DNA of 64,000 bases, from positions 181,481 to 245,480 of the forward strand of contig NZ_BDAE01000002.1 of assembly GCF_002091675.1 (NCBI RefSeq), given 5' to 3'. The stretch is from Pseudomonas luteola NBRC 103146. Its GTDB lineage: Bacteria > Pseudomonadota > Gammaproteobacteria > Pseudomonadales > Pseudomonadaceae. Within the stretch, counting starts at the first letter, position 1. Every line of letters begins with the position of its first letter. A program made the translations under genes and the position numbers. Positions 1 to 8,530 of this stretch are shown piece after piece. Under the pieces are notes generated by a model, which was not told where the DNA came from, ran no database searches, and worked only from the letters and a program-made list of their open reading frames with translations.

Positions 1-423
1 ACCTGGCACCATGTTGGACTGGCCGTACCGCTGCTGGCAGGGCTGCCCTTGGCGCTTATGCTGGCCAAACCTCTCAATCTGATTGGGTTGGGCGATGAAG
101 CCGCTTCGGGACTGGGGGTTCGCCTGGGCCCTGCACGACTCGCCGTGCTGGTACTGGCCGTGATCCTGACAAGTCTGGGCGTGGCGATCATCGGACCGGT
201 CAGCTTTATCGGTCTGGTCGCACCGCATCTTGCGCGCCGCCTGATCGGTGGCCGTCATCAGTGGCTACTGCCAGCAAGCGCCATTGTAGGCGCCATTCTG
301 CTGGTACTGGCCGATACCTTGGGGCGAGGACTGATTCCACCGGTTGAGATTCCAGCCGGTATTCTCACGGCCATCATTGGCGCGCCGTATTTTCTATGGC
401 TGCTCACGCGGCTCAAGGGGTGA
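1..423 (+). CDS. FecCD-family iron-chelate ABC permease (C-terminal part)
   Basis: The frame is open from the first base, so the gene starts outside the window; 140 residues are visible. The family forms the inner-membrane channel of iron-siderophore, haem or cobalamin importers. The segment GPVSFIGLVAPHLARRL with the following GG is the conserved FecCD cytoplasmic loop that contacts the ATPase, followed by the last membrane helices. The stop is 4 nt before the ATPase start at 428, so the two are co-transcribed. The substrate cannot be told from the C-terminus alone. Confidence 0.93.
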   Translation, partial: TWHHVGLAVPLLAGLPLALMLAKPLNLIGLGDEAASGLGVRLGPARLAVLVLAVILTSLGVAIIGPVSFIGLVAPHLARRLIGGRHQWLLPASAIVGAILLVLADTLGRGLIPPVEIPAGILTAIIGAPYFLWLLTRLKG

Positions 424-427
424 CTCC

Positions 428-1201
428 ATGCTCGAAGCAGTCGCATTGACACTGGGATATGGCAGCAAGGCCATTGTCGACACGCTTCACTTCAAGGCAC
501 CTGCCGGCCAGGTGACAGCCTTGATCGGCCCCAACGGCTGCGGCAAGTCGACCTTGCTCAAGGCCTTTGCCCGAGTGCTGACACCCACGCAGGGCGAAAT
601 AAGGTTGGGCGGTAGGGCATATGCCTCTCTGTCTGCGAAGGAGATCGCTCGGCAGGTTGCCTTTCTGCCGCAAGTGTTGCCTGTGCCGGAGGGGGTGACG
701 GTCGAACAGCTGGTGGGCTACGGGCGTAGCCCGCATAACGGCCTTTGGGGACGTCTGCGCCAGATGGACAAACCCCATGTGGAAGCAGCGCTTGAACGCA
801 TGGGGCTTGGCGAGCTGCGTGGTCGGCTGCTGGCGGACCTTTCCGGTGGCCAACGTCAGCGCGCCTGGTTGGCCATGGTATTGGCGCAGGATGCATCCGT
901 GGTTCTGCTGGACGAACCCACAACCTATCTGGATATCTGCCATCAGGTCGAGCTGCTCGAACTGATGCAGTCGCTTGCAGGGGAGGGCAAGACCGTAATT
1001 ACCGTACTGCACGACCTGAATCAGGCCTGTCGCTATGCTGATCACTTGGCTGTGATGAAACAGGGTGCCCTGCAAGCGCTCGGCTCACCTCACGAGGTTA
1101 TCAACCCTGCTTTGGTGAAAGAGGTGTTTGGCGTCCGGGTACAGGTCATGAAAGAGCCCTGCGCCGGCACCCCGATGTGCGTCATCGAAGGTGTAGCCTA
1201 A
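428..1201 (+). CDS. FecE/FepC-type iron-chelate ABC transporter ATP-binding protein
   Basis: 257 residues. It hydrolyses ATP to drive uptake through the preceding FecCD permease. Visible motifs are Walker A GPNGCGKST near residue 37, the signature LSGGQRQR near 137, Walker B VVLLDEPT near 157 and the switch histidine in TVLHDLNQA. The ATG at 428 is preferred over an upstream in-frame start at 344, because the N-terminus MLEAVALTLGYG begins exactly where the family domain begins and lies just after the permease stop. Genes for a binding protein or receptor would lie upstream of the window. Confidence 0.93.
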   Translation: MLEAVALTLGYGSKAIVDTLHFKAPAGQVTALIGPNGCGKSTLLKAFARVLTPTQGEIRLGGRAYASLSAKEIARQVAFLPQVLPVPEGVTVEQLVGYGRSPHNGLWGRLRQMDKPHVEAALERMGLGELRGRLLADLSGGQRQRAWLAMVLAQDASVVLLDEPTTYLDICHQVELLELMQSLAGEGKTVITVLHDLNQACRYADHLAVMKQGALQALGSPHEVINPALVKEVFGVRVQVMKEPCAGTPMCVIEGVA

Positions 1202-1218
1202 ACAGGGTATCGGCAGAT

Positions 1219-1260
1219 GGGGTCGCCTAGACGGGGTCGCCTAGACGAGATCGTCTGGAC
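1219..1260. repeat. 14-bp tandem repeat, two perfect copies plus one degenerate
   Basis: The unit GGGGTCGCCTAGAC occurs at 1219-1232 and 1233-1246. A third, degraded copy (GAGATCGTCTGGAC) follows at 1247-1260. It lies between the FecE-type gene and the convergent response regulator. No T-tract follows, so it is not an evident terminator; no function is assigned. Confidence 0.8.
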
Positions 1261-1293
1261 AGGGCCCATCAGGTGGTGATTCCGGTCTGTACT

Positions 1294-1671
1294 CTAAGCG
1301 GTCAGGTTATGAGCCGTCTGCGCATCGGCCAGAATATCCCTGAGCCGTTCGGCAAGCTGCATCAGCCTGACCGGCTTCATAAGTACTACGATCCGGTTGG
1401 CCCTATCCAGATCATTGTTGCAGGGATAGCCTGACACGATCATAGCGGGCAGGTGTGGCCGCCGCGCCCGCAACTGATCGATCAGCTCCCGACCATTCAT
1501 GCCGGGCATGGACAGGTCTGTGACCACCGCATCAGCGGCGTCTCGGGCATCGGCTTCAAGCGCTGCCAGGGCATTGTTCGCGACGGTTACGCGATAACCG
1601 CTGGCCTCCAGAAATCCTTCAAACAACATGGCGATTTGCGTGTCGTCATCTACTACCAGAATGTGTTGCAT
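1294..1671 (-). CDS. Single-domain response regulator (CheY-like receiver)
   Basis: 125 residues forming one receiver domain with no output domain. The acidic pair lies in VVDDD (residues 6-10), the phospho-acceptor is Asp52 in TDLSMPGMNG and the conserved lysine is Lys99 in LMKP. The ATG at 1671 has TGAGGA 6-7 nt upstream and starts directly at the first strand; a start at 1698 overlapping the kinase stop is possible but has no ribosome site. It follows the LOV kinase by 26 nt, so it is probably that kinase's partner, or a phosphate sink for it. Confidence 0.9.
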   Translation of the reverse strand: MQHILVVDDDTQIAMLFEGFLEASGYRVTVANNALAALEADARDAADAVVTDLSMPGMNGRELIDQLRARRPHLPAMIVSGYPCNNDLDRANRIVVLMKPVRLMQLAERLRDILADAQTAHNLTA

Positions 1672-1697
1672 GTATTCCTCAGACTGAACACAAGGCA

Positions 1698-3398
1698 TCA
1701 AGGCGTGGAAGAAGGCTTGTCACGCTTGAACACCGCATGGATATGGTCCACCAGCTCGTTACGGCGATAGGGTTTACTCAGAACGTTCATCGAAGCGTCT
1801 CTAACGTTCTGGTTGGCCAGCTCATCCATGTATCCCGTGGCAAGCAGGACAGGGAGGTTAGGCAGCCGCTGCCTGACACGTTCTACAAGTACCAGGCCAT
1901 TCATGCCTCCCGGCATGATCACATCCGTAAATAATAGATCGACCTTTCCATGGCGGTCGAGCAGCTGAAGTGCTTCCTCGCCGCTCTGGGCCGAGAGCAC
2001 CGTATAACCCAGCGAACTCAAGTAATCCTCAGTTACCCGACGTACATCTTCACTGTCCTCTACAAGCAGAATGGTGCCCGACTCTGAAGGCTGTGTTGAG
2101 GCGCGAAACGGCTGCTGGTGCGAAGAAAAAGCCTGCTCCTGCGTAATCGGGAAAATCATGCGTACGGCCGTCCCCTTGCCCTGTTCGCTTTCGATTTCCA
2201 GGCGTCCATTGGATTGCTGAACGAAACCGTGAACCATGGCCAGCCCCAATCCGGTGCCTGGCGCCTTGGTCGTAAAGAAAGGCTCTGTGGCACGGCGAAT
2301 CACTTCGGGGGACATGCCTTCGCCTTCATCGATGACACAAATCACCACATACCCACCCGGAGGCAGGTGGTGCACATCAATGCGCTCACGGTTGGTTATC
2401 GTGGCTGTTCCAATCGTCACCTTGCCGCCCTTGGGCATGGCGTCGCGTGCGTTGATGAGCACATTGAGTAGGGCCATCTCCATATGCGTTGGGTCGATCG
2501 TGCAATAAGGCAGGCCTGGTTTGAGGTCCAGGCGCAGATCGATTCGCTCGCCCAACGCCCGCACCAGCATTTCGCTGAAATCGACGATCAGGGCGTTCAG
2601 GTTAAGGCGTTTGGGTTCGAGCCGTTGTTTGCGAGCAAAGGCCAGCAGCTGTTGCGTCAGCTTGCCGCCCCGTTCGGCCGCTTGTTGTGCGTTCTCAATG
2701 GCCTGAGAGAGGATCGGATGGGTATGTGCGTACTGACCCGCCAGTTCGAGGTTGCCCGTAATGACTTGTAGAAGATTATTGAAGTCATGGGCCAGCCCCG
2801 CGGTGAGTTGCCCGATAGCCTCCATCTTCTGTGCCTGCCGAAACGAGTTTTCGGTGAGCCGCCGCTGGGTGATATCCATCTGCGAGGCAAACCAGTAGAG
2901 CAACTTGCCGTTCTGATCCGACACCGGCCCCATGAACAGCGCATTCCAGAAAGGCGTTCCGTCAGCTTTGTAGTTGAGAATGTCTACAGCCACTGCGCGA
3001 TGTTCACTCAAGGCAGTGCGGATTTCGGCAACTGTAGTCTGGTCGGTCTGCTCGCCTTGAAGGAGGCGACAATTGCGACCCAGGATGTCTTTTTCAGTAT
3101 ATTGCGTCAGGTCCATAAACGCCTTGTTGGCGAATACGATGGGCGTATCAGGCTGATTGGGATCGCAGACGACCATCGGCATGCGGGTCATCTGCACCGC
3201 GGCAAAAAAGATATTGTTACGTTCATCAAGGCCTGTGTGGGTAACGTAACCTGCCTGCCAATGGTTTTCGCCGGGATTGCCCAAGGGGTTATAGGCATTG
3301 CCTTCCAGTTCGCCGGACGCCGGTACGCCTGCGCTTTGGCCGTCGCCTTCAACCTTAATCGCCTGTTCACGTTCGAAATCGCTTTTGCCCAGGACCAT
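1698..3398 (-). CDS. LOV-domain hybrid sensor histidine kinase (probable blue-light receptor)
   Basis: 566 residues. An N-terminal PAS/LOV domain (about 60-175) carries GRNCRLLQG with the photoactive cysteine at 110. The flavin-contacting residues Asn142, Asn152 and Gln173 sit in NYKADGTPFWN and FASQMDI. A HisKA domain with His204 (GLAHDFNNLL), an ATPase domain (NARDAMPKGG, then DEGEGM and GTGLGLAMVH) and a C-terminal receiver with Asp492 (TDVIMPGGMNG) follow. This order matches the LOV-HK proteins of plant-associated Pseudomonas. The ATG at 3398 has GGGAAG at good spacing, so the longer frame from 3449 is not used. There is no membrane segment, so it is probably cytosolic. It is co-directional with the receiver gene 26 nt downstream. 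Confidence 0.93.
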   Translation of the reverse strand: MVLGKSDFEREQAIKVEGDGQSAGVPASGELEGNAYNPLGNPGENHWQAGYVTHTGLDERNNIFFAAVQMTRMPMVVCDPNQPDTPIVFANKAFMDLTQYTEKDILGRNCRLLQGEQTDQTTVAEIRTALSEHRAVAVDILNYKADGTPFWNALFMGPVSDQNGKLLYWFASQMDITQRRLTENSFRQAQKMEAIGQLTAGLAHDFNNLLQVITGNLELAGQYAHTHPILSQAIENAQQAAERGGKLTQQLLAFARKQRLEPKRLNLNALIVDFSEMLVRALGERIDLRLDLKPGLPYCTIDPTHMEMALLNVLINARDAMPKGGKVTIGTATITNRERIDVHHLPPGGYVVICVIDEGEGMSPEVIRRATEPFFTTKAPGTGLGLAMVHGFVQQSNGRLEIESEQGKGTAVRMIFPITQEQAFSSHQQPFRASTQPSESGTILLVEDSEDVRRVTEDYLSSLGYTVLSAQSGEEALQLLDRHGKVDLLFTDVIMPGGMNGLVLVERVRQRLPNLPVLLATGYMDELANQNVRDASMNVLSKPYRRNELVDHIHAVFKRDKPSSTP

Positions 3399-3583
3399 GC
3401 TCGCTTCCCATATGAAATACAAACCCGTCGGAGAAAGGCAGAACGGCATTCCTGGCTATTGTCATGATAGGGTCTGTCGCTGACCTGACGTCGATGCCTT
3501 AGCTACTCTTGAATGGACTTTAAGCGGCTCGATTGGGTTTCATGCCTTATCCTTCCGTTGATCACATCAGGGCTTCTGGAATC

Positions 3584-4048
3584 ATGCCGTATTTATCGCT
3601 GTGCTTTTGGACGCGCCGGGCTTCAGCGCTGCGGCGGCGAGACCTATCGGTTATTCTGGGAGTCCTCATCGCCTCGGTTGAATATGCTCAGGCGTTCGAG
3701 CGTAAATCGGTGCAGGTGGGCATTCATACGGTCACGGTCGAGGTTGCCGATACCGCTAGTAAGCGTGAGCAGGGGCTCATGCATCGGCATCAGTTGCCAG
3801 AAATGCATGGCATATTGTTTGTGTTCGATGAACCCAAGAAAGTGTGCTTCTGGATGCACGATACGATACTGCCGCTCTCGATTGCCTTTCTCGATGCGCG
3901 AGGCCGTATCGTCGATATTCAGGATATGGAGCCGTTAAGCGAGGACTTGCACTGTGCGCCGTCCGAGGTCACGCAGGCGCTGGAAATGAACAAGGGGTGG
4001 TTCAGGCGGCAAGGCGTCAAGACAGGTGATCAGGTACAGGGTTTATAG
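3584..4048 (+). CDS. DUF192 family exported protein
   Basis: About 154 residues. The DUF192 core is clear: KREQGLMHRHQLPEMHGILF, then FWMHDTILPLSIAFLDARG and a C-terminal EMNKGWF element. The N-terminus has RRR followed by a hydrophobic run and AQA, fitting a signal peptide, so it is likely periplasmic. The biochemical role of DUF192 proteins is unknown. The start is uncertain: the ATG at 3584 is used, but a TTG at 3533 in the same frame is open and neither has a strong ribosome site. It is transcribed divergently from the LOV kinase. Confidence 0.82.
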   Translation: MPYLSLCFWTRRASALRRRDLSVILGVLIASVEYAQAFERKSVQVGIHTVTVEVADTASKREQGLMHRHQLPEMHGILFVFDEPKKVCFWMHDTILPLSIAFLDARGRIVDIQDMEPLSEDLHCAPSEVTQALEMNKGWFRRQGVKTGDQVQGL

Positions 4049-4120
4049 CGTCTGGCTAGCGTCAGACGCCTAAAGGTTCCTGCAACGCGTTGGCGGTCCC
4101 TCATGCTGGGCGTGGAGCAC

Positions 4121-4143
4121 GCCGCTCCGACCGCAGGAGCGGC
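4121..4143 (-). terminator. Hairpin after the Yip1 gene
   Basis: GCCGCTCC (4121-4128) pairs with GGAGCGGC (4136-4143) about 10 nt past the stop of the leftward Yip1 gene. There is no T-tract, so it could be a weak terminator or an mRNA 3' stabiliser. Confidence 0.4.
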
Positions 4144-4152
4144 GTCACTGTA

Positions 4153-4743
4153 TCAGCCGAACTGTAGGCCGTAACCCCAAAGCAATACGGTCATCGCCAT
4201 CAGCAGTTCAAGCACGAGCACGCCAATGGCCAGTGTCGAGCCCGACATGATGAAGCCTTCACGGCGATCGATATTCAGAAAGTTCGGGATACCTACATAG
4301 AGCAGGTAGGCGGTGTAGCAGAGCCCGACAATCCCGGCCAACGCACACAGCCAGACCAGCGGGTAAAGCGCAACAAGGCCGCTTAAAAACATAGGTGTGG
4401 CGATGTAACCTGCAAAGACTACGCAGCGTTCCTTGCTGGGCCGGTCAGGATAGCGCCGTGCCAGCCAGTGAATCACACTGCCCATCACGTAAACGGCACC
4501 CAGCATCAAGGCATAGGACATTACCCCTATCGTGAAGGCTGTCCAGGGTGACAGGCGAAGAAGATGATTACCGCCAAAGCTCCAGCCCAGTTGGGTCGTG
4601 CCAATAAAGGCGCAGACTGCTGGAATCGCAGCCAACCAGAGGATGTGATGCGCATACGCATGGGAAACCGACTCCCTCTCGTTATCGATCTGCTTCCATT
4701 CACGATCAGGATGGGCCAGAAGGCCCCAAACGTGATTGATCAT
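4153..4743 (-). CDS. Yip1 family inner-membrane protein
   Basis: 196 residues with about five hydrophobic segments. The N-terminal MINHVWGLLAHPDREWKQI resembles the bacterial Yip1-domain group, in which a short cytoplasmic start with a conserved HP..W precedes the membrane helices. The function of bacterial members is not established. The ATG at 4743 is chosen over 4773 because GTGAGGTG lies about 5 nt upstream. The gene stands alone on the minus strand. Confidence 0.82.
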   Translation of the reverse strand: MINHVWGLLAHPDREWKQIDNERESVSHAYAHHILWLAAIPAVCAFIGTTQLGWSFGGNHLLRLSPWTAFTIGVMSYALMLGAVYVMGSVIHWLARRYPDRPSKERCVVFAGYIATPMFLSGLVALYPLVWLCALAGIVGLCYTAYLLYVGIPNFLNIDRREGFIMSGSTLAIGVLVLELLMAMTVLLWGYGLQFG

Positions 4744-5170
4744 GACACACCTCACTTTCGCCGAAGGACGCAATCGGCGAAACGTTGTAGGTCCTCCGCA
4801 GCAGGCCGCTGCAAGAGGTGCGGCCTGTTTTCAGTATAGAAAGTCAAAATGCTTGGTCAGGTCATTGCTATGAGCATTTGGTCATAAGTAACAAACCTTA
4901 AAGATCAATCCGAAATGAAGAGATCGGCTACCTGCTTACTGACCGATGAATGGTCTACCTGAGCTGGGCTGGGCACCATAGAGCCGATAGATGGTAAGGC
5001 CTGATGTCAGGTCGCTATCAGGAAGTTTGATTTGCCTCTCACTTTGAAAGTGTGCGCTGGAACTCAACCTCCTCGCTCTGGATCATAGGCCGATCCCGCC
5101 ATGCAATCGGCGACCCTTCGCCCGCCCAATCAAGCGTGGGCACAGACCTTACCGAGTGACGGATCACAGC
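4744..5170. other. Intergenic region with an orphan terminator-like hairpin
   Basis: No gene is seen here. CAGGCCGC (4802-4809) and GCGGCCTG (4820-4827) form an 8-bp stem followed by TTTT on the plus strand, although no plus-strand gene ends there. The rest should hold the promoters of the divergent Yip1 and M23 peptidase genes; no convincing -35/-10 pair was picked out. Confidence 0.4.
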
Positions 5171-6079
5171 ATGCGCTATTTGTGTTCAGCTTTATTGACT
5201 TCATGGCTGCTGGCCTCGCCCACGTGGGCCATGGCAGAGCAAAGCAAGGAAACCTCCCTGATCAGCAAGGCTGATCAAACGAGCCTCACGGAAAAGCCTC
5301 GTGCCAAGCGTAAGGGCGGTGTTCGTCTCCTGACATTGAACACCAAAGCAGGCAAAGCGCTGGAAGTCCGCAATGATATGGACGTACCCGTAACGGTGAC
5401 GGTGCGCTTGAGCCGTACTGTCAATGTAGGCGGGGTTGGTAATGGCGTGATTCGCCAGACGGTCCCAGCCAATAGTCAGCTTCGCGTGGCCACGCTACAG
5501 AAACGTCAGCAGGGCTTCCCGATGCACTATGACCAGGCGTTCAGCTTTTCTCCTCATTTCGCACCAGGCAGTGGCGGCGGGCTGGGCAACCCCAACAGTT
5601 TGGCCAGTATTACAGCCGGCTACGCCTATTCCTTGCCCTGGCAGGGCGGTCCGTTCTTTATCAGCCAGGGCGCGAACGGTGACTTCAGCCACCATACGCC
5701 CAAAGGCCGTTATGCCGTGGATGTCGCCATGCCTGAAGGCACGCCCGTCGTAGCGGCGCGTAGCGGTACTGTCATCGAGATCCAGAATCGCCAGTTCGGG
5801 CATGGACCGAGTCCGTCAGGCAACTTTGTTCGTATCCAGCATGATGATGGTACTCAGAGTGCCTATCTGCATCTCAAGCGTGGCTCGGTTGTCGTAAGGG
5901 AAGGGCAGAAGGTTACGACAGGCACACCCCTGGCGCAGTCAGGCAATACCGGACGCAGTACCGGGCCGCACCTGCATTTCGTGGTTCAGCAGGGCGAGGG
6001 GGATGCGCTGGTGTCCATTCCTTTCCGCTTCGCCAGACCTGTAGGCGAGTTGCCCAACTTCGCGCTGGGCGGGCAGTAA
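5171..6079 (+). CDS. M23 family peptidoglycan metallopeptidase
   Basis: About 302 residues. An N-terminal signal peptide (MRYLCSALLTSWLLASPTWA) is followed by a beta-rich linker domain and, from about residue 160, a LytM-type peptidase domain. Zinc ligands are visible as the His and Asp of SHHTPKGRYAVD and the HLHF pair in GRSTGPHLHF. Such enzymes cut peptide cross-links of peptidoglycan in the periplasm, or act as inactive activators; here the catalytic residues are present. A GTG start at 5156 is also possible; neither start has a strong ribosome site. It stands alone, between the divergent Yip1 gene and the convergent LysE-type gene. Confidence 0.9.
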   Translation: MRYLCSALLTSWLLASPTWAMAEQSKETSLISKADQTSLTEKPRAKRKGGVRLLTLNTKAGKALEVRNDMDVPVTVTVRLSRTVNVGGVGNGVIRQTVPANSQLRVATLQKRQQGFPMHYDQAFSFSPHFAPGSGGGLGNPNSLASITAGYAYSLPWQGGPFFISQGANGDFSHHTPKGRYAVDVAMPEGTPVVAARSGTVIEIQNRQFGHGPSPSGNFVRIQHDDGTQSAYLHLKRGSVVVREGQKVTTGTPLAQSGNTGRSTGPHLHFVVQQGEGDALVSIPFRFARPVGELPNFALGGQ

Positions 6080-6116
6080 ACATCGCATGGCGGGGCCCGC
6101 TTGCCCCGCCTGCCTA

Positions 6117-6743
6117 TCAGCGTGAAACGATCAGACGCACGCCCAGCGCGACGAAAATGCCGCCTGCGACTCGATCGAGCCATAGCCCAATACGGGGCTT
6201 TCGCTGCAGCCATTGCCCGGCTGCGCCCGAGAAGTACCCCAACAGACCAAACAGCACCGCCGCCTGAAGTGTGAACAGTACGCCCAGCTGCAGGATTTGC
6301 AGACTGGCATGACCCTGTTCGGCGATCACGAACTGCGGCAAAAAGGACAGGAAGAACAGCACGACTTTTGGATTGATCGCATTGGCGAACAGACCTTTGA
6401 AGAACAGCTTGCTCAGCGACTCATCAATCTGAACATCATTGTTGATACGCGTCTGCCCGGTACTACGCAGCGCCTGGATACCAAGCCATATCAGGTAGAG
6501 CCCGCCGGCAATCTTGAGGGCAGTGAAGGCCGTGGCCGAGGCGGCAATCAGTGCACTGACGCCCAGCGCGGCCAAGGCGGTATGCGCCAGACAGCCGAGT
6601 GCGCAGCCAAAGCCAAATACCATGCCGCGCAGGCGCCCTTTGGAGACGCCAATACCTAGAACCATCAAATTGTCTGGACCCGGTGAGGCGGTGATCAAAA
6701 GAGCCAAGGCCAGAAAGCTTAAGAATTGCTCAGGTGAGAGCAT
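6117..6743 (-). CDS. LysE/RhtB family amino-acid exporter
   Basis: 208 residues with about six membrane helices. The conserved ASPGPDNLMVLGIGVSKGRLRG at the N-terminus is the LysE/RhtB signature; GLYLIWLGIQALRS and NPKVVLFFLSFLPQF are further family blocks. These carriers export amino acids such as homoserine, threonine or leucine; the substrate cannot be predicted. The ATG at 6743 lies 9 nt from GAGAAGAG. It is not part of the pst operon, from which it is separated by a cruciform hairpin. Confidence 0.9.
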   Translation of the reverse strand: MLSPEQFLSFLALALLITASPGPDNLMVLGIGVSKGRLRGMVFGFGCALGCLAHTALAALGVSALIAASATAFTALKIAGGLYLIWLGIQALRSTGQTRINNDVQIDESLSKLFFKGLFANAINPKVVLFFLSFLPQFVIAEQGHASLQILQLGVLFTLQAAVLFGLLGYFSGAAGQWLQRKPRIGLWLDRVAGGIFVALGVRLIVSR

Positions 6744-6819
6744 GTGAATCATCTCTTCTCGTAATGGGGAGCAAGAGATAGTGCAGGGAGGGCGGTACAA
6801 CGTAAAGGGGGTAGAAGCA

Positions 6820-6867
6820 CCACGCCTCGCTCAAGGTCCTTGAGAGACACCCATAAGCGAGGCGTGG
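6820..6867 (-). terminator. Compound hairpin ending the pst operon
   Basis: The 12-bp arms CCACGCCTCGCT (6820-6831) and AGCGAGGCGTGG (6856-6867) pair perfectly. They enclose a second small hairpin, CAAGG-T-CCTTG (6832-6842). It starts 18 nt past the pstB stop. No U-run follows, so it may be a Rho-assisted end or a 3' barrier to decay. Confidence 0.55.
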
Positions 6868-6884
6868 CGTGCTGTTGCGCTACA

Positions 6885-7658
6885 TCAACCGAACCGTCCG
6901 GTGATGTAGTCTTCGGTCTGCTTTTGCTTAGGCTTGGTAAAGATCAGGTCTGTCGACCCCACTTCGATCAATTCACCCAGGTACATGAACGCAGTGATAT
7001 CCGAGCAGCGGGCGGCCTGTTGCATGTTGTGGGTCACGATCACAACAGTGAACTGCTCTTTCAGGTCCGTGATCAGCTGTTCAATCTTCATGGTGGAGAT
7101 CGGGTCGAGCGCTGACGTGGGTTCGTCCAGTAGCAGTACGCGGGGACGCAGGGCAATGGTCCGGGCGATACACAGGCGCTGCTGCTGACCGCCGGAAAGA
7201 CCCAACGCGCTCTGCTGGAGCTTGTCCTTCACCTCATCCCACAATGCCGCGCCGCGAAGGGCCTGTTCCACGCGATCGTTCATTTCAACGCGGGACAGTT
7301 TCTCGTGATGGCGAATGCCATAGGCCACGTTGTCGAAGATCGACATCGGGAAGGGCACCGGCTTTTGGAATACCATGCCCACGGTGCTGCGCAGGCGGCT
7401 CAGCGAATACTTGGGATCGAGGATGTTCTCGCCATCAAGCAGGATCTCGCCGGTAGCCTTCTGATTGGGGTATTCGGCATAGATGCGGTTGAAGATACGC
7501 AGAAGCGTGGACTTGCCGCAGCCGGATGGGCCAATGATCGCGGTGATCTTGTTGGCCGGGATATCCAGGTTGATGGATTTCAGCGCGATATGGTTCTTGT
7601 ACTGGAACCCAACGTTGCGCGCGCAGATTTCTGGCATATGCGTCTGAAGATTGCTCAT
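6885..7658 (-). CDS. pstB: Phosphate ABC transporter ATP-binding protein PstB
   Basis: 257 residues, the usual PstB length. It energises high-affinity phosphate uptake through PstCA. Motifs seen are Walker [10 protein letters not shown], signature LSGGQQQR, Walker [13 protein letters not shown] and the PstB-typical [22 protein letters not shown]. Its ATG overlaps the pstA stop by 4 nt (7655-7658). It is the last gene of pstSCAB; phoU, often next, is absent here, and the following gene is an unrelated LysE-type exporter. Confidence 0.96.
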   Translation of the reverse strand: MSNLQTHMPEICARNVGFQYKNHIALKSINLDIPANKITAIIGPSGCGKSTLLRIFNRIYAEYPNQKATGEILLDGENILDPKYSLSRLRSTVGMVFQKPVPFPMSIFDNVAYGIRHHEKLSRVEMNDRVEQALRGAALWDEVKDKLQQSALGLSGGQQQRLCIARTIALRPRVLLLDEPTSALDPISTMKIEQLITDLKEQFTVVIVTHNMQQAARCSDITAFMYLGELIEVGSTDLIFTKPKQKQTEDYITGRFG

Positions 7659-8530
7659 TGGGCACCTTTATTACGGGAGAAAACGAAACGGGATAGAAGG
7701 CTCAGGACCAGGACAAAGATAGTTAGCAACAGCGCACCTGCCCATGCCAGGGCCTGCCAGCTTTCGAACGGGCTCATGGCGAACTGGAAGATGGTGACCG
7801 GCACACTGGCCATCGGCTTGAGCAGGTCGGAGTTCCAGAACTGGTTGCCAAAGGCGGTAAACAACAGCGGCGCTGTTTCACCGGTGATACGCGCCATGGA
7901 TAGTAGAACGCCTGTTACCACACCAGCTTTGGCTGCGCGTAGCAGGATTTCAATGGTGACTTTCCACTGCGGAATACCCAACGCCAGGGCCGCCTCACGC
8001 AGGGAGGCAGGCTGCAGCTGAAGCATTTCGTCCGTGGTCCGGGTCACCACTGGAATCACCAGCATGGCCAGCGCAAGTCCACCGGCAAAGCCCGAAAAGC
8101 TGATCGAGCCGTTGGTGAACTGGTTCATCGGGATCACGACGGCGGTGTAGACGAACAGACCGATCACGATGGACGGGGCGGACAACAGGATATCGTTCAC
8201 GAAACGAATCACCGTGCCCAGCCTGGAGGTACGAGCGAACTCGGCCAGCCATAGTCCGGCCAGAATGCCGATGGGCGCACCAATAGCCAGGGCAAGCAGG
8301 CTGATCAGCACGCTGCCATACAAGGCGTTGGCCAAGCCCCCTTCGGCGCCGGGCGGTGGCGTCATCTCGGTAAAGAGCGTCAGGCTCAGCGCACTACCAC
8401 CCTTGATCAGGGTAGTGGCCAGAATCCAGACCAGCCAGCCAAGGCCGATGATCGCCGCCGCGCTGCTGAGCGTCATGGCGATGGCGTTCTTGATCTTGCG
8501 GGCGCGATAGAGGTTTTCGTTGACGGCCAT
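7655..8530 (-). CDS. pstA: Phosphate ABC transporter permease PstA
   Basis: 291 residues with about six membrane helices and the permease loop [24 protein letters not shown] (EAA motif). It forms the phosphate channel with PstC. The ATG at 8530-8528 shares one base with the pstC stop (TGATG), so translation is coupled; the TTG one codon earlier is not needed. It is co-transcribed with the rest of the pst genes. Confidence 0.95.
   Translation of the reverse strand: MAVNENLYRARKIKNAIAMTLSSAAAIIGLGWLVWILATTLIKGGSALSLTLFTEMTPPPGAEGGLANALYGSVLISLLALAIGAPIGILAGLWLAEFARTSRLGTVIRFVNDILLSAPSIVIGLFVYTAVVIPMNQFTNGSISFSGFAGGLALAMLVIPVVTRTTDEMLQLQPASLREAALALGIPQWKVTIEILLRAAKAGVVTGVLLSMARITGETAPLLFTAFGNQFWNSDLLKPMASVPVTIFQFAMSPFESWQALAWAGALLLTIFVLVLSLLSRFVFSRNKGAQ

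Noticed and set aside
4121-4143. Possible Pseudomonas REP element
   Set aside because: Only one hairpin copy and no match to the known GCCGGC-type REP core; treated as a 3' hairpin.
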